Below are positions 1 through 6,958 of a stretch of 38,440 bases of DNA, piece after piece; position 1 is the first letter of the stretch, and each line of letters opens with the position of its first letter. The notes below the pieces were generated by a model, which had not been told where the DNA came from, did no database searches, and worked only from the letters and a program-made list of their open reading frames with translations. The DNA is taken from IMG/VR virus record IMGVR_UViG_3300028274_000021, positions 1 to 38,440 of that record; one strand, written 5' to 3'. A program made the position numbers and the translations under genes. The stretch is from a virus.

Positions 1-1
1 T

Positions 2-946
2 GATTGGGTTGTAGACCCTTTTGTTATAAACCTTTCTGTGCGAACAGGAGGGGTTTTGACTGGGGCTGTTACGCAATACGAAAAGGTTTTGATTACAGAC
101 CGAAGCACTGACACGATTTCTCTCCCGGTTGCTAGTGGGTATCGTGGGTTCGATGGAACAACTCCCAACTCGTTTTCTGCCGATGATTTTGTTACGGTGG
201 AGGTTGATCAGTCTATTCCTGATGGATTAAGGATTGCTCTGGCGACAGCGTTTAGAAACTTTTTATTCCGAGGCGGAGAACTACCTATGACTGCACCACT
301 CGCAATGGGAGCAAATGCCATCACTGGAGTTGAAGACCCGACAGACGACCAAGACGCCGCTACGAAGAAATGGGTTACAGATAATTTTGTAGGAGCGGAA
401 GTCGCTGATGATGTTTTGCGAATCGTAGGAAGTGCGGATGGAACAAAGAAACTTGCCTTTGAGGTTGATGGGATCACAACAGAAACAACGAGGACGCTAA
501 CGGCGCAAGACAAAGATTATATAGTGGCAGATGACGCAGATATACCCAAAAAAATTCAATCTGGTTCACGAGTGTCCGCCTATAATGGTAGTTCGACGGG
601 GAATGCGACTGTTACAAGTTATTCAGAATATAAAGACACACTTGGGGATTTTAATGCAACGACAGGAATTTATACTTGTCCAGAAGATGGAGACTATTTA
701 ATACACTTTGGAGGGAACCCACCAGCAATATCCGCTGAAGTAGAATCACATTCGCTAACACTAAAAAAGAATACATCAACTACAATACAAGTAATTTCTA
801 TTTCTGGAGGAACACAAGACGCTATTAGTGCTAGTATTGGAAGAACAATCATTCTTCCACTTGTGGCAACAGATACACTTCAAATTGATGCTGACAGTGA
901 TGGTAGTTTTAGCTCTTGTATTATGACAATCCAAAGGCTTCCTTAA
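2..946 (+). CDS. Tail fibre / receptor-binding protein, C-terminal part (5' end cut by the window)
   Basis: The frame is open from base 2, so the N-terminus is missing; a GTG at 38 is an internal codon. A stem region is followed by a fibre-type segment (PMTAPLAMGANAITG..DPTDDQDAATKKWV) of the kind found in phage tail fibres. The C-terminal ~130 residues look like a C1q/TNF-type jelly roll: FNATTGIYTCPEDGDYLIHF, then alternating short beta strands ending SSCIMTIQRLP. Such heads trimerise and bind cell-surface ligands, so this is the likely host-recognition tip. It is probably the rest of the gene that starts at 38140. Family call is by pattern; receptor unknown. Confidence 0.75.
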   Translation, partial: DWVVDPFVINLSVRTGGVLTGAVTQYEKVLITDRSTDTISLPVASGYRGFDGTTPNSFSADDFVTVEVDQSIPDGLRIALATAFRNFLFRGGELPMTAPLAMGANAITGVEDPTDDQDAATKKWVTDNFVGAEVADDVLRIVGSADGTKKLAFEVDGITTETTRTLTAQDKDYIVADDADIPKKIQSGSRVSAYNGSSTGNATVTSYSEYKDTLGDFNATTGIYTCPEDGDYLIHFGGNPPAISAEVESHSLTLKKNTSTTIQVISISGGTQDAISASIGRTIILPLVATDTLQIDADSDGSFSSCIMTIQRLP

Positions 947-988
947 TACATAAAATTTCAATAACCCACTCTATTAAAGAAATACTAA

Positions 989-2101
989 ATGGCAAAAAAG
1001 TTCGCTATAAAAATCTACAATAAATCTGCCACTTTCCAAAAAAATCTTTCGGAGGATATTATAGAAAGTGACATCTCCTTCACGCAACAAATTAACGGCG
1101 GGCAGGGAGAGCTTTTAATTGATCTTGCAATTCCTTTTGATGATATTCCGTCCTACATAGCCCTTTTTAATTTTGTTCGAGTCTATGAAGTCGATACAAG
1201 TAATCCAACAGGGCGATTAATTTACACCGGATGGGTTTCTCAGGTGGTTCCCTTTTCCGATGGAAGCAGAAACGGAGTCAGGGTTATTTGCCTCGGGCTT
1301 GTTTCTTTGCTTACGCTTTCCAAATACAAAGACGGAGCAAGTTTTGACGTGGCGCAATCGTCCGTGGACCCGAGCGCGATTATTGCGGATATTATCTCCA
1401 CGTTTCAAACAGCGTACCCGCCATCCGCAGGGTTTGAATGGATTGGAACGGACGCTGTCACTGGAATCAGGGCTGGCAGTAATGTCGACGCCATTGGGAC
1501 AAATGTGACTTACACCTTTCAAAAACTAAACTGGCGGGATGCAATCGATATTGTGTTCGGACTTTCCGACCCGGGATGGTACTGGTTCGTGGACGCGGGT
1601 GGAGATTTCTTTTTCAAGGAAAAATCTGCAACACCGGATCACACTTTTGTAATCGGTCGGAACATCCAAAGTATCGAGGTTCCAAAATCAATCGAAGAGA
1701 TTATCAATGACGTGACCGTGGCATACAACGGCGGGACTCAAAACGCAACGGACGCGACTTCGATTACTGCTTATGGAATACGGGCGGAGTATATCGACAG
1801 AACTGCCGACACAAACGACGCAACAACGGCTCTGCAAATTGCCACAAAGGAAGTTGAGGATAATAAAATCTCAAAAGTAGAGGCTCGGATGACGATAAAT
1901 AACACCTACGACATTGAATCAATCCGTCCCGGGCAGACATGTCAGGTTCTAAACTACAAGAAGGATGCGAATCTTTTTGAGTCAAATATGCTCATCGTTT
2001 CCACGAGCTACAAAAACGGGGACTCGGTTGAGTTGAGACTCGAATCAAAAAAGGATATCGGGACAGAATTGGGAAAGTTTGTTGACGCAAAAACTTCTTG
2101 A
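989..2101 (+). CDS. Baseplate hub / tail-associated protein
   Basis: The 370-residue product has the look of siphophage baseplate hub (gp27/Tal N-terminal-like) proteins: an N-terminal beta domain (FAIKIYNKSATFQKNL...SFTQQINGGQGELLIDL), a central region with GRLIYTGWVS and a C-terminal segment ending in VELRLESKK. It would form the ring linking the tail tube tip to fibres. The gene follows the fibre gene and precedes the holin-like genes. The start ATG at 989 has an A/T-rich leader and no Shine-Dalgarno. No peptidase or lysozyme motif was seen. The role is inferred from pattern and position. Confidence 0.65.
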   Translation: MAKKFAIKIYNKSATFQKNLSEDIIESDISFTQQINGGQGELLIDLAIPFDDIPSYIALFNFVRVYEVDTSNPTGRLIYTGWVSQVVPFSDGSRNGVRVICLGLVSLLTLSKYKDGASFDVAQSSVDPSAIIADIISTFQTAYPPSAGFEWIGTDAVTGIRAGSNVDAIGTNVTYTFQKLNWRDAIDIVFGLSDPGWYWFVDAGGDFFFKEKSATPDHTFVIGRNIQSIEVPKSIEEIINDVTVAYNGGTQNATDATSITAYGIRAEYIDRTADTNDATTALQIATKEVEDNKISKVEARMTINNTYDIESIRPGQTCQVLNYKKDANLFESNMLIVSTSYKNGDSVELRLESKKDIGTELGKFVDAKTS

Positions 2102-2134
2102 AGATAGAATGTTTGTGTTTACTAACTTTTTCAC

Positions 2135-2305
2135 ATGAAAAGCTTTCTCACGTCTAAGGTTCTCTGGTTCAATGTTATCACATTTATTTTGGGGGGGATT
2201 GGAGCCCTCGGAGATATTTCGGTTATTACTCCTGAAGTTCTCGTGTTCATCGTAACGATCGGAAACTTCTTATTGCGATTTGTAACAACAAAAGCAATCA
2301 AATAA
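2135..2305 (+). CDS. Small membrane protein, holin candidate
   Basis: This 56-residue ORF starts MKSFLTSKVLWFNVITFILG and carries two hydrophobic stretches (about residues 8-26 and 30-48) and a basic end (LLRFVTTKAIK). Small two-span proteins ending in a RFxTTK-type tail are common next to phage lysis genes. Its TAA overlaps the next ATG (TAATG), so the two are probably co-translated. Holin is an inference from size, topology and location; no sequence signature is decisive. Confidence 0.6.
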   Translation: MKSFLTSKVLWFNVITFILGGIGALGDISVITPEVLVFIVTIGNFLLRFVTTKAIK

Positions 2306-2583
2306 TGGAAAAAATTGACCTTGGCTTCTGGCTTCCAGTTGTCCTGGGGATCCTGGCAATAGGGAAAATGATTATTGATTCCTATGCCAGGATGACAAAA
2401 CCAAATATTAAGCAGGACAAAGAATTGATCGGAATTAATAAGGATATTTCCTCGATTCAATTTGAAATGAATCTAATCAAAACAAACCATCTCTCTCATA
2501 TTGAAAAACAAATGAAATGCATAGGGGAGCGAATGGTTCGGATCGAGACAATCCTCGAAGAACGATTACCCACGAAAAGATGA
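2305..2583 (+). CDS. Membrane-anchored coiled-coil protein (XhlA/holin-accessory-like)
   Basis: The product is 92 residues with one N-terminal membrane segment (FWLPVVLGILAIGKMIID) followed by a helical, coiled-coil-like region (ISSIQFEMNLIKTNHLSHIEKQM...RIETILEERL). The layout, membrane helix plus heptad-rich tail with a LSHIE motif, resembles holin-associated hemolysin XhlA-type proteins. It overlaps the upstream holin candidate and is the last + strand gene before the convergent terminator, so it may complete the lysis pair. Function inferred. Confidence 0.55.
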   Translation: MEKIDLGFWLPVVLGILAIGKMIIDSYARMTKPNIKQDKELIGINKDISSIQFEMNLIKTNHLSHIEKQMKCIGERMVRIETILEERLPTKR

Positions 2584-2611
2584 AAACAGACCAATGGGAC
2601 GTATAAACTAA

Positions 2612-2646
2612 AAAGCCACAGGATTTGTTCTGCGGCTCTTTTTTTT
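2612..2646. terminator. Probable bidirectional terminator between convergent genes
   Basis: AAAAGCCACAG, a loop, then CTGCGGCTCTT form a GC-rich stem with one A-C mismatch, followed by a T run on the + strand and a shorter T run on the minus strand. It lies exactly between the convergent stops of the coiled-coil gene and the minus-strand peptidase. Confidence 0.8.
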
Positions 2647-2653
2647 AAAAGTG

Positions 2654-3511
2654 CTATACTGTGACCACTTTCCCATTTACTCTCGACACGGCGAACTCTT
2701 TGCCTCGGACGAGGTATTCTTTGTCGATCGCATCGAATGAAATGTAGCAGGACATCAATCTTTTAATGTATTTGTATTCAATCCAGCAAACTCCCGGTTC
2801 ATCTCTCTCGAGTACCGGCAGGTCCATTCCGCATTGCATCAGTTCAGATTCTACAAGTTCAAATGCCCCAGCCTCTCCTTTGTCGTCATCCCATCCTGTA
2901 ACGGTTAGTGCGTGGCCACTAAGTGTTTTTCCATCGGCTGGAACATAGAAGCTGGTTTTGATCATGTATTCACAATTGTCCATTCTGTGCTCGATCAACC
3001 ATTTCCATCGAACACCTGTACCGATCGGCCGATGAAGAAGAAGCCATTTTTTGAAAACATCGACCGTCATGTCCTCAAGTGAGATTCTTCGGTTTTCTGT
3101 TTCCGGGAACCCCTGGCAGAATTTTTTAAAAATTACCCAGGCATTCTGGAGCGTGTCACCCCATTTTCGATCTCCCCCTGTTTTCTCTTGCTCTCTCCAT
3201 TGGGCCTCTCCATCAAAAATGGCCAACACTCCATTCCATATTGTGTTTTGGATCCCGGCACAAATAATTCTCATGTATGCCGTGCAGGAATTCTTTGATT
3301 GTTTCGGGATCTTCCATCCGAACTTTTTTGCTTTTTCCCGGAGCGAGAATTTTCTGGGCATTTTTACACCATCAAAGGCGGGCTTTGGGGCGATCTTTTC
3401 AAACGGGCTCGGGGCATCAATTGCTCCGATTGGGGTGTTTATGTTCTCTGGGAGTGTTGGGACGTAGATGTGTTTCCTGTAGAGCCAGATGACGATTTTT
3501 AGAAGTATCAT
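2654..3511 (-). CDS. Papain-like (C1A-type) cysteine peptidase
   Basis: This 285-residue protein is the only convincing minus-strand gene. After a hydrophobic start (MILLKIVIWLY) and a ~65-residue propeptide-like region it shows QSKNSC (Q71, C76, catalytic cysteine region), SGHALTVTGWD (H200, catalytic histidine) and GVCWIEYKYIKR, the usual C-terminal C1 strand. The usual NSWG motif is replaced by VESELMQCG near residue 220, so the catalytic Asn is not obvious. No classical endolysin was found elsewhere, so this could be the lysis enzyme, or a maturation or anti-host protease. It ends in TAG, two codons before a TAA. Family call good, role open. Confidence 0.75.
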   Translation of the reverse strand: MILLKIVIWLYRKHIYVPTLPENINTPIGAIDAPSPFEKIAPKPAFDGVKMPRKFSLREKAKKFGWKIPKQSKNSCTAYMRIICAGIQNTIWNGVLAIFDGEAQWREQEKTGGDRKWGDTLQNAWVIFKKFCQGFPETENRRISLEDMTVDVFKKWLLLHRPIGTGVRWKWLIEHRMDNCEYMIKTSFYVPADGKTLSGHALTVTGWDDDKGEAGAFELVESELMQCGMDLPVLERDEPGVCWIEYKYIKRLMSCYISFDAIDKEYLVRGKEFAVSRVNGKVVTV

Positions 3512-3661
3512 GTTTTGACTTTATTCCCGGGCCCGGAAAAGTAAAGATGTTTTGATGTTCTGTTTTCTGATTTTAAGATTCAGTTGTCTGAAAATATACA
3601 AAGGAAAGGATAGGATATAAAAGAATACTAAAACAAGTAGCTATTTTTTTCTTTTGTGTTC

Positions 3662-3667
3662 TATAAT
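3662..3667 (+). promoter_or_regulatory. -10 box TATAAT, leaderless arrangement
   Basis: A perfect TATAAT ends only 5 bases before the ATG at 3673, so transcription would start at or next to the start codon. No good -35 box is seen 16-18 bases upstream (about 3639-3644 reads AGCTAT). If used, the mRNA is leaderless. Confidence 0.5.
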
Positions 3668-3672
3668 GGGGC

Positions 3673-3921
3673 ATGGAAAAGTTGAAAGAACAAAGTGATC
3701 CACAGCTTGCCCATTTGATTTTTGAGCTCGGGGAGAAGTATCCGGTCCTAATTGATGGCGAAAGAATGGATCCGATGAATGAAATTTATGGACTGTTTGA
3801 TGCAAGGGTTGAGATTTCGCTACAATCTCGGAGGAGAATAATTCTTGCCCTCGGAGCAATTGGCCAATTTATTCTAGATCTTGAAAATGCATGGGATGCC
3901 GATATTCAGCCGATTCTTTGA
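3673..3921 (+). CDS. Hypothetical protein, 82 aa
   Basis: I do not recognise this protein. It is acidic and probably helical (LAHLIFELGEKYPVLIDGER..., then RRRIILALGAIGQFILDLENAW). It is the first gene of the + strand early region, divergent from the cysteine peptidase, with a TATAAT box directly in front of the ATG. It may be an early host-takeover protein, but nothing in the sequence proves that. Confidence 0.65.
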   Translation: MEKLKEQSDPQLAHLIFELGEKYPVLIDGERMDPMNEIYGLFDARVEISLQSRRRIILALGAIGQFILDLENAWDADIQPIL

Positions 3922-3929
3922 AAAAAGTT

Positions 3930-3958
3930 TTGACATTAAATTAAATAGAGTTTAATCT
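3930..3958 (+). promoter_or_regulatory. Operator-promoter 1 (ATTAAA-N5-TTTAAT family)
   Basis: TTGACA (3930-3935), 17 bp, TAATCT (3953-3958). The inverted repeat ATTAAA-TAGAG-TTTAAT (3940-3956) covers the spacer and -10, the classic position for repressor occlusion. It drives the structured leader and the HTH-like gene at 4077. Confidence 0.75.
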
Positions 3959-3965
3959 TTTTGTG

Positions 3966-4061
3966 GTGGGGGGTGACCATTACTCTAGTAGTGCACCCAC
4001 GAGTAGTGGATTTCAGGGGGGAGGAATCGCCGAAAGGCACCGTAGATCCTTTGGCCCCCAC
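3966..4061 (+). ncRNA. Structured 5' leader / candidate cis-regulatory RNA
   Basis: The leader between promoter 1 and the ATG at 4077 folds by eye into a closed multi-branch structure. GTGGGGG (3966-3972) pairs with CCCCCAC (4055-4061). Inside are a hairpin CATTAC-TCTA-GTAGTG (3978-3993), a hairpin CCAC-GAGTA-GTGG (3997-4009), and a longer hairpin AGGA(A)TC (4022-4028) with GATCCT (4045-4050) capped by GCC-GAAA-GGC (4029-4038). I could not match it to a known riboswitch class. It could also be a small phage RNA or part of an attenuator. Confidence 0.55.
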
Positions 4062-4076
4062 TTCTAAAAAAACAAC

Positions 4077-4304
4077 ATGAAAAAACTAGACCTCAAGACG
4101 TACATGGGGAAGCCTGAATTCGAGAAGGTTTCATCGCCTCCAAAATTGGCAGACCGCATCGGAGAAATTACAGGGGAACGTCCGACGGATGTCACCGTTT
4201 GGGGCTGGGTAAATAAGGGCCGGAAGCCGTGCAACAAGAAGTGGCTGAAAGCTTTGGCTGGTGTTTTTAAAGTTCAATTTGGCGAACAGTTCTTTCTCTC
4301 ATGA
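4077..4304 (+). CDS. Small HTH-like DNA-binding protein (Cro/YdaS-like candidate)
   Basis: The 75-residue product contains a region resembling a lambda-Cro/YdaS-type helix-turn-helix: KLADRIGEITG, then TDVTVWGWVNKGRKPCNKKW, then LKALAGVFKV. It is the first gene after operator-promoter 1 and its structured leader, a typical place for an autoregulated phage repressor or Cro. It is therefore the best candidate to bind the ATTAAA-N5-TTTAAT operators, although the hybrid regulator at 5351 is an alternative. The TGA overlaps the next ATG (ATGA). HTH assignment is by pattern only. Confidence 0.55.
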   Translation: MKKLDLKTYMGKPEFEKVSSPPKLADRIGEITGERPTDVTVWGWVNKGRKPCNKKWLKALAGVFKVQFGEQFFLS

Positions 4305-4525
4305 AAAAATGCACAAACTGCAGTTCTCTAGTGGATCCGAAAAAGGTTATTCCTGGGAGCTTTTTTATTGAGTTGGTTTTGTGGCTTTGTTTTCTTGGAA
4401 CCCTTGGCACACCGTTGGTGTGGATCTGTTTTTTCGTTCTTGCCTTTTGCTACTCTGCGTGGCGGGTACAGAATAAAAAGCAGATCTGCCCTAATTGTGG
4501 CTTTCCTTATCTCTCTAAATTATGA
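4301..4525 (+). CDS. Zinc-ribbon membrane protein
   Basis: CTNC near the N-terminus (residues 4-7) and CPNC near the C-terminus flank a strongly hydrophobic middle with two membrane spans (FFIELVLWLCFLGTLGTPLVW, then FFVLAFCYSAW). Both Cys pairs would lie on the same side and could together bind one zinc. Start and stop overlap the neighbours as ATGA on both sides, so it is translationally coupled. Function unknown; such zinc-ribbon/TM proteins are common small phage proteins. Confidence 0.65.
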   Translation: MKKCTNCSSLVDPKKVIPGSFFIELVLWLCFLGTLGTPLVWICFFVLAFCYSAWRVQNKKQICPNCGFPYLSKL

Positions 4526-4776
4526 TCTACGCAGAAATCCAGCTCGAACAAATACCGTCATCCATTCAGGGGGTTCGCCCTCGGATCGACTTTAGCTTTG
4601 TTTTTTACGGAAAAGAAATTGACGAGAAGTTCTGGTCCGAACGGATCGAACAGCACATGAAGAAATTAAAGAAACCAACGGACAAAGACGTGTTCCGGTT
4701 CTTTGCAAATGAAGGATGGGTCCGAACGGGTCCGCTTCATTTCTACCGTCACAGTGCTGACCCAGAGAAAAAGTAG
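4522..4776 (+). CDS. Hypothetical protein, 84 aa
   Basis: Not recognised. The sequence MIYAEIQLEQIPSS...DFSFVFYGKEIDEKFW and the acidic/basic C-terminal part look like a small soluble alpha/beta protein. It overlaps the zinc-ribbon gene by ATGA. The TAG stop is followed at once by TAA (TAGTAA), a double stop. Operator-promoter 2 begins about 10 bases after it. Confidence 0.6.
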   Translation: MIYAEIQLEQIPSSIQGVRPRIDFSFVFYGKEIDEKFWSERIEQHMKKLKKPTDKDVFRFFANEGWVRTGPLHFYRHSADPEKK

Positions 4777-4785
4777 TAAAATGAT

Positions 4786-4814
4786 TTGACTTTACATTAA
4801 ATCTGGTTTAATAT
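4786..4814 (+). promoter_or_regulatory. Operator-promoter 2
   Basis: TTGACT (4786-4791), 17 bp, TAATAT (4809-4814), with ATTAAA-TCTGG-TTTAAT (4796-4812). The -10 overlaps an ATG at 4813, which rules that ATG out as the start of the transcript it makes. Confidence 0.85.
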
Positions 4815-4836
4815 GTTTGTGAAATTAAAAACAAAC

Positions 4837-5106
4837 ATGGCTTATTCCAAGAAAGACATCCCAGACGGAAAAACACTTTTCATCATCAAGTGGCTTGATA
4901 ATGGGGAGGAGAAAGAAATACCATTCCTGGCGGCCCTACCGATGGACAAGCAGCTTGCATCCATTGTTGTTTTTGGTCGTGCGTATCGCCTTTATTACAT
5001 CGGATCGAACCGGGACGCAGCAGAGCGGGCCCTGGAGGTTGATGATGTTGCTGAAATCAAAGGGCATAAAATTACACAATTAACTTTTGCAAAATGCGGA
5101 GAATAA
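4837..5106 (+). CDS. Hypothetical protein, 89 aa
   Basis: Not recognised. The start at 4837 (MAYSKKDIPDGK) was chosen because the upstream in-frame ATG at 4813 lies inside the -10 box of operator-promoter 2. The protein has an alternating beta pattern (TLFIIKWLDNGEEKEIPFLA, ASIVVFGRAYRLYYIG) and a C-terminal DDVAEIKGHKITQLTF strand, consistent with a small beta-rich fold. It is first in an operon running to the membrane protein and lipoprotein downstream. Confidence 0.6.
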   Translation: MAYSKKDIPDGKTLFIIKWLDNGEEKEIPFLAALPMDKQLASIVVFGRAYRLYYIGSNRDAAERALEVDDVAEIKGHKITQLTFAKCGE

Positions 5107-5258
5107 AAAAATGGTTTCGGTCCCAATGGACTTGGGAAGGTCGACGGTTGAACAAACATCAGCTCGACACGGTAGCACTCATGCTTGCTATCTCAATGAT
5201 ATGTATTGTATTTGCTGCGGTCGCCGTTGTACTTTCTAATCGTGTTGTTTACGGATGA
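5094..5258 (+). CDS. Single-span membrane protein, 54 aa
   Basis: The short gene overlaps the end of the preceding gene by 13 bases in another frame. It has a basic N-terminus (MRRIKKWFRSQW) and one strong membrane helix (VALMLAISMICIVFAAVAVVL), so it would sit with the N-terminus in the cytoplasm. Its TGA overlaps the ATG of the lipoprotein gene. Not recognised; the pairing with a tiny lipoprotein suggests an envelope function such as superinfection exclusion. Confidence 0.55.
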   Translation: MRRIKKWFRSQWTWEGRRLNKHQLDTVALMLAISMICIVFAAVAVVLSNRVVYG

Positions 5259-5338
5259 AAAAACTTTTAATACTAATACTCGGCTTCGGTTTAATTCTCT
5301 TTTCTGGTTGTTCTAAATTGCCAGAGGGGATGTATTGA
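5255..5338 (+). CDS. 27-aa lipoprotein
   Basis: A positively charged start (MKKLL), a hydrophobic core (ILILGFGLILF) and a lipobox-like LFSGC predict cleavage before C19 and lipidation, leaving a mature peptide of only about nine residues. The ATG overlaps the previous TGA (ATGA). Tiny phage lipoproteins are known as Rz1-type spanins and as exclusion proteins (T5 Llp). Located in the early region, exclusion is the more natural guess. Small size limits confidence. Confidence 0.5.
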   Translation: MKKLLILILGFGLILFSGCSKLPEGMY

Positions 5339-5350
5339 TAATAAAATAAA

Positions 5351-5986
5351 ATGAAAGATTTGCTAATTCAGTTCAAATTCAAAAACAATATTTTAGAGAA
5401 AGCTCTTCGTGCGAAAATGGAAGAGTACGGTTGTGAAACAATAAGTGATTTCGCAAGAAAAGTGTTTGATAGAAACCATAAAATAAAATGCTCTTATCTT
5501 AGTTCGTATGGGACGTTGCGGAAAAACCCAAGAAATAAAAACACAGGAAAATTCAAGGATTCTGCAATCGAGGTTTCTAAAGTTTTAGGAGTGCCGTGTG
5601 AAGAATTATTTCCTGCTGGGTTGTATGCTTATGCTTCGCTCGGACAATCTTTGCCACAAATAGAGCTTGAAACAGAGAGTGATAAATATATCGGGCTTGA
5701 TTCGCCAGAGGTGTTGGCTCTTGATTCAGGTTTTGATACTCAGAAGCAGACAATTCAAAGGGAATATCGAGAGGGGTTTGAAAAACTTTTCCTCAATTTA
5801 TCCTCTCGGGAGCAACAAATAATCAAATTCAGGTTTGGATTTGACGATGGAATCCCTCGAACTTTGGAAGAAACAGCAAGGATTTTCAATGTTACAAGGG
5901 AAGGGATCCGGCAATATGAAGAGAAAATCTTAGAAAAATTGAGATATTTACCTATTACAAAAAAAATCTTTAGCGAAAAATTTTAA
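5351..5986 (+). CDS. Hybrid regulator: XRE-like HTH + sigma-70 region 4
   Basis: The 211-residue protein has an N-terminal XRE-like domain (about 10-90: ISDFARKVFDRN, SYLSSYGTLRKNP, IEVSKVLGVPCEELFPAG). Its C-terminus (about 148-200) matches sigma-70 region 4: LSSREQQIIKFRFGFDDG, then PRTLEETARIFNVTREGIRQ and EEKILEKLRYL. Region 4 normally reads the -35 box and touches the RNA polymerase beta flap. Regions 1-3 are absent, so it cannot be a complete sigma factor; it may act as an activator or promoter-specificity switch. The A-rich leader has no Shine-Dalgarno. Domain calls are strong; role inferred. Confidence 0.75.
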   Translation: MKDLLIQFKFKNNILEKALRAKMEEYGCETISDFARKVFDRNHKIKCSYLSSYGTLRKNPRNKNTGKFKDSAIEVSKVLGVPCEELFPAGLYAYASLGQSLPQIELETESDKYIGLDSPEVLALDSGFDTQKQTIQREYREGFEKLFLNLSSREQQIIKFRFGFDDGIPRTLEETARIFNVTREGIRQYEEKILEKLRYLPITKKIFSEKF

Positions 5987-6417
5987 TGAAAAATAAACTA
6001 TTCATCGGTATCATCATTCTTACTTTTCTCGCTCTCGGGATAGGGGTTCTGGCGAACTCTAAGGAGGTAACGCTGAATCGGCAGTATAATTCCTACGGAG
6101 ATTCGACTGCAGAAAAAAAACTCGCCTACGACCAACAGAAGGCGAAGTACGACAAGGTCCGGGAGGAGATGGAAGAAAAAGAAAAAGAGCTCCGGGATGC
6201 CTGGAGTGAAGAACAAGAGGCGCAGGACGATGTCCGGTGTGAACTTGCAAAGTTGAAGCTCTTAAATCTGTATAAAATAAACCAGGTTGATTTTGAACTG
6301 CGGAATGTCATACAAGAGTATTGCGACGAATTGCCCGCCTGGTTCGATGATTACAATTGGATCTGGGACATGATGGTCGATCTTGATAATACAAACAGAG
6401 ATGCTCCACCACAGTAA
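5986..6417 (+). CDS. Membrane-anchored coiled-coil protein
   Basis: An N-terminal hydrophobic segment (LFIGIIILTFLALGIGVLA, possibly a signal peptide cut after LANS) is followed by a charged coiled coil (about 45-85: YDQQKAKYDKVREEMEEKEK). A Trp/Tyr-rich tail (WFDDYNWIWDMM) follows. It overlaps the regulator gene by one base (TAATG). It would act on the outer face of the membrane or in the periplasm. Function unknown; the architecture recalls spanin i-type proteins, but it is not next to the lysis genes. Confidence 0.6.
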   Translation: MKNKLFIGIIILTFLALGIGVLANSKEVTLNRQYNSYGDSTAEKKLAYDQQKAKYDKVREEMEEKEKELRDAWSEEQEAQDDVRCELAKLKLLNLYKINQVDFELRNVIQEYCDELPAWFDDYNWIWDMMVDLDNTNRDAPPQ

Positions 6418-6589
6418 AATTCCACGCAGTAATCGATTGGCCGACTGGCTTGCCTTTTATCGGCAGGCTCGGATGCTTTCAAACCATCACAATCCGACGG
6501 TCCGGGCGGTTGCTCGGCGAAACTTGAACACAATGCTATTCGTAGAAGACAACAATAGTCACAACCTCGCAAGCGAAAATGAAAAATAA
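6401..6589 (+). CDS. Small basic hypothetical protein, 62 aa
   Basis: Read from the ATG at 6401 (MLHHSKIPRSNRLADW), overlapping the previous gene by 17 bases; an upstream ATG at 6383 would overlap more. It is rich in Arg, Asn and His and probably helical (DWLAFYRQARMLSN, VRAVARRNLNTML). Not recognised. It ends directly before operator-promoter 3. Confidence 0.45.
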   Translation: MLHHSKIPRSNRLADWLAFYRQARMLSNHHNPTVRAVARRNLNTMLFVEDNNSHNLASENEK

Positions 6590-6591
6590 AC

Positions 6592-6620
6592 TTGCACAAA
6601 GATTAAATCTAGTTTAATAT
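6592..6620 (+). promoter_or_regulatory. Operator-promoter 3
   Basis: TTGCAC (6592-6597), 17 bp, TAATAT (6615-6620), with ATTAAA-TCTAG-TTTAAT (6602-6618). It gives a leader of about 18 bases before the ATG at 6645. Confidence 0.8.
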
Positions 6621-6644
6621 CCCCACGACAAATAAATCCACCAG

Positions 6645-6800
6645 ATGACACATCCCTATGATCAGTATCTCTTAAACCAAGCGGAAGCTCAATTCTCTGC
6701 GGAAGAACACGCACAGCGTGCCCAGAATGAAACCGAGCGGCTTGAATTTGAGGAGGACGCTGTTCTGCAGGGTGACTATTCTTTATCTACCGCCAGATGA
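6645..6800 (+). CDS. Small acidic hypothetical protein, 51 aa
   Basis: This ORF starts MTHPYDQYLLNQAEAQF and is a charged helix (EEHAQRAQNETERLEFEEDAV). It is the first gene behind operator-promoter 3 and overlaps the next gene by ATGA, which together support that it is translated. Function unknown. Confidence 0.55.
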   Translation: MTHPYDQYLLNQAEAQFSAEEHAQRAQNETERLEFEEDAVLQGDYSLSTAR

Positions 6801-6958
6801 TTATCAAAATTTTCAGCGATGACGAGGAATTACTTATCTCTCAGAACTGGTATGACGACTCGAGCGATGACACCAATGAAGAACTTTTTTGGTCCGCTAT
6901 CCGGTCGGCAAAATCCATCCAAGAGAGGAAAAATTTAATCCCAGAAGACGATGATTGA
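6797..6958 (+). CDS. Small acidic hypothetical protein, 53 aa
   Basis: The ORF reads MIIKIFSDDEELLISQNWYD and ends EERKNLIPEDDD-like; it is strongly acidic. It overlaps the preceding gene by ATGA and the next by eight bases, as expected for a coupled early operon. Acidic small early proteins can mimic DNA, but no specific function can be assigned. Confidence 0.5.
   Translation: MIIKIFSDDEELLISQNWYDDSSDDTNEELFWSAIRSAKSIQERKNLIPEDDD

Noticed and set aside
4813-4836. ATG at 4813 as gene start
   Set aside because: It overlaps the -10 box of operator-promoter 2, so the transcript starts after it; ATG 4837 is used instead.
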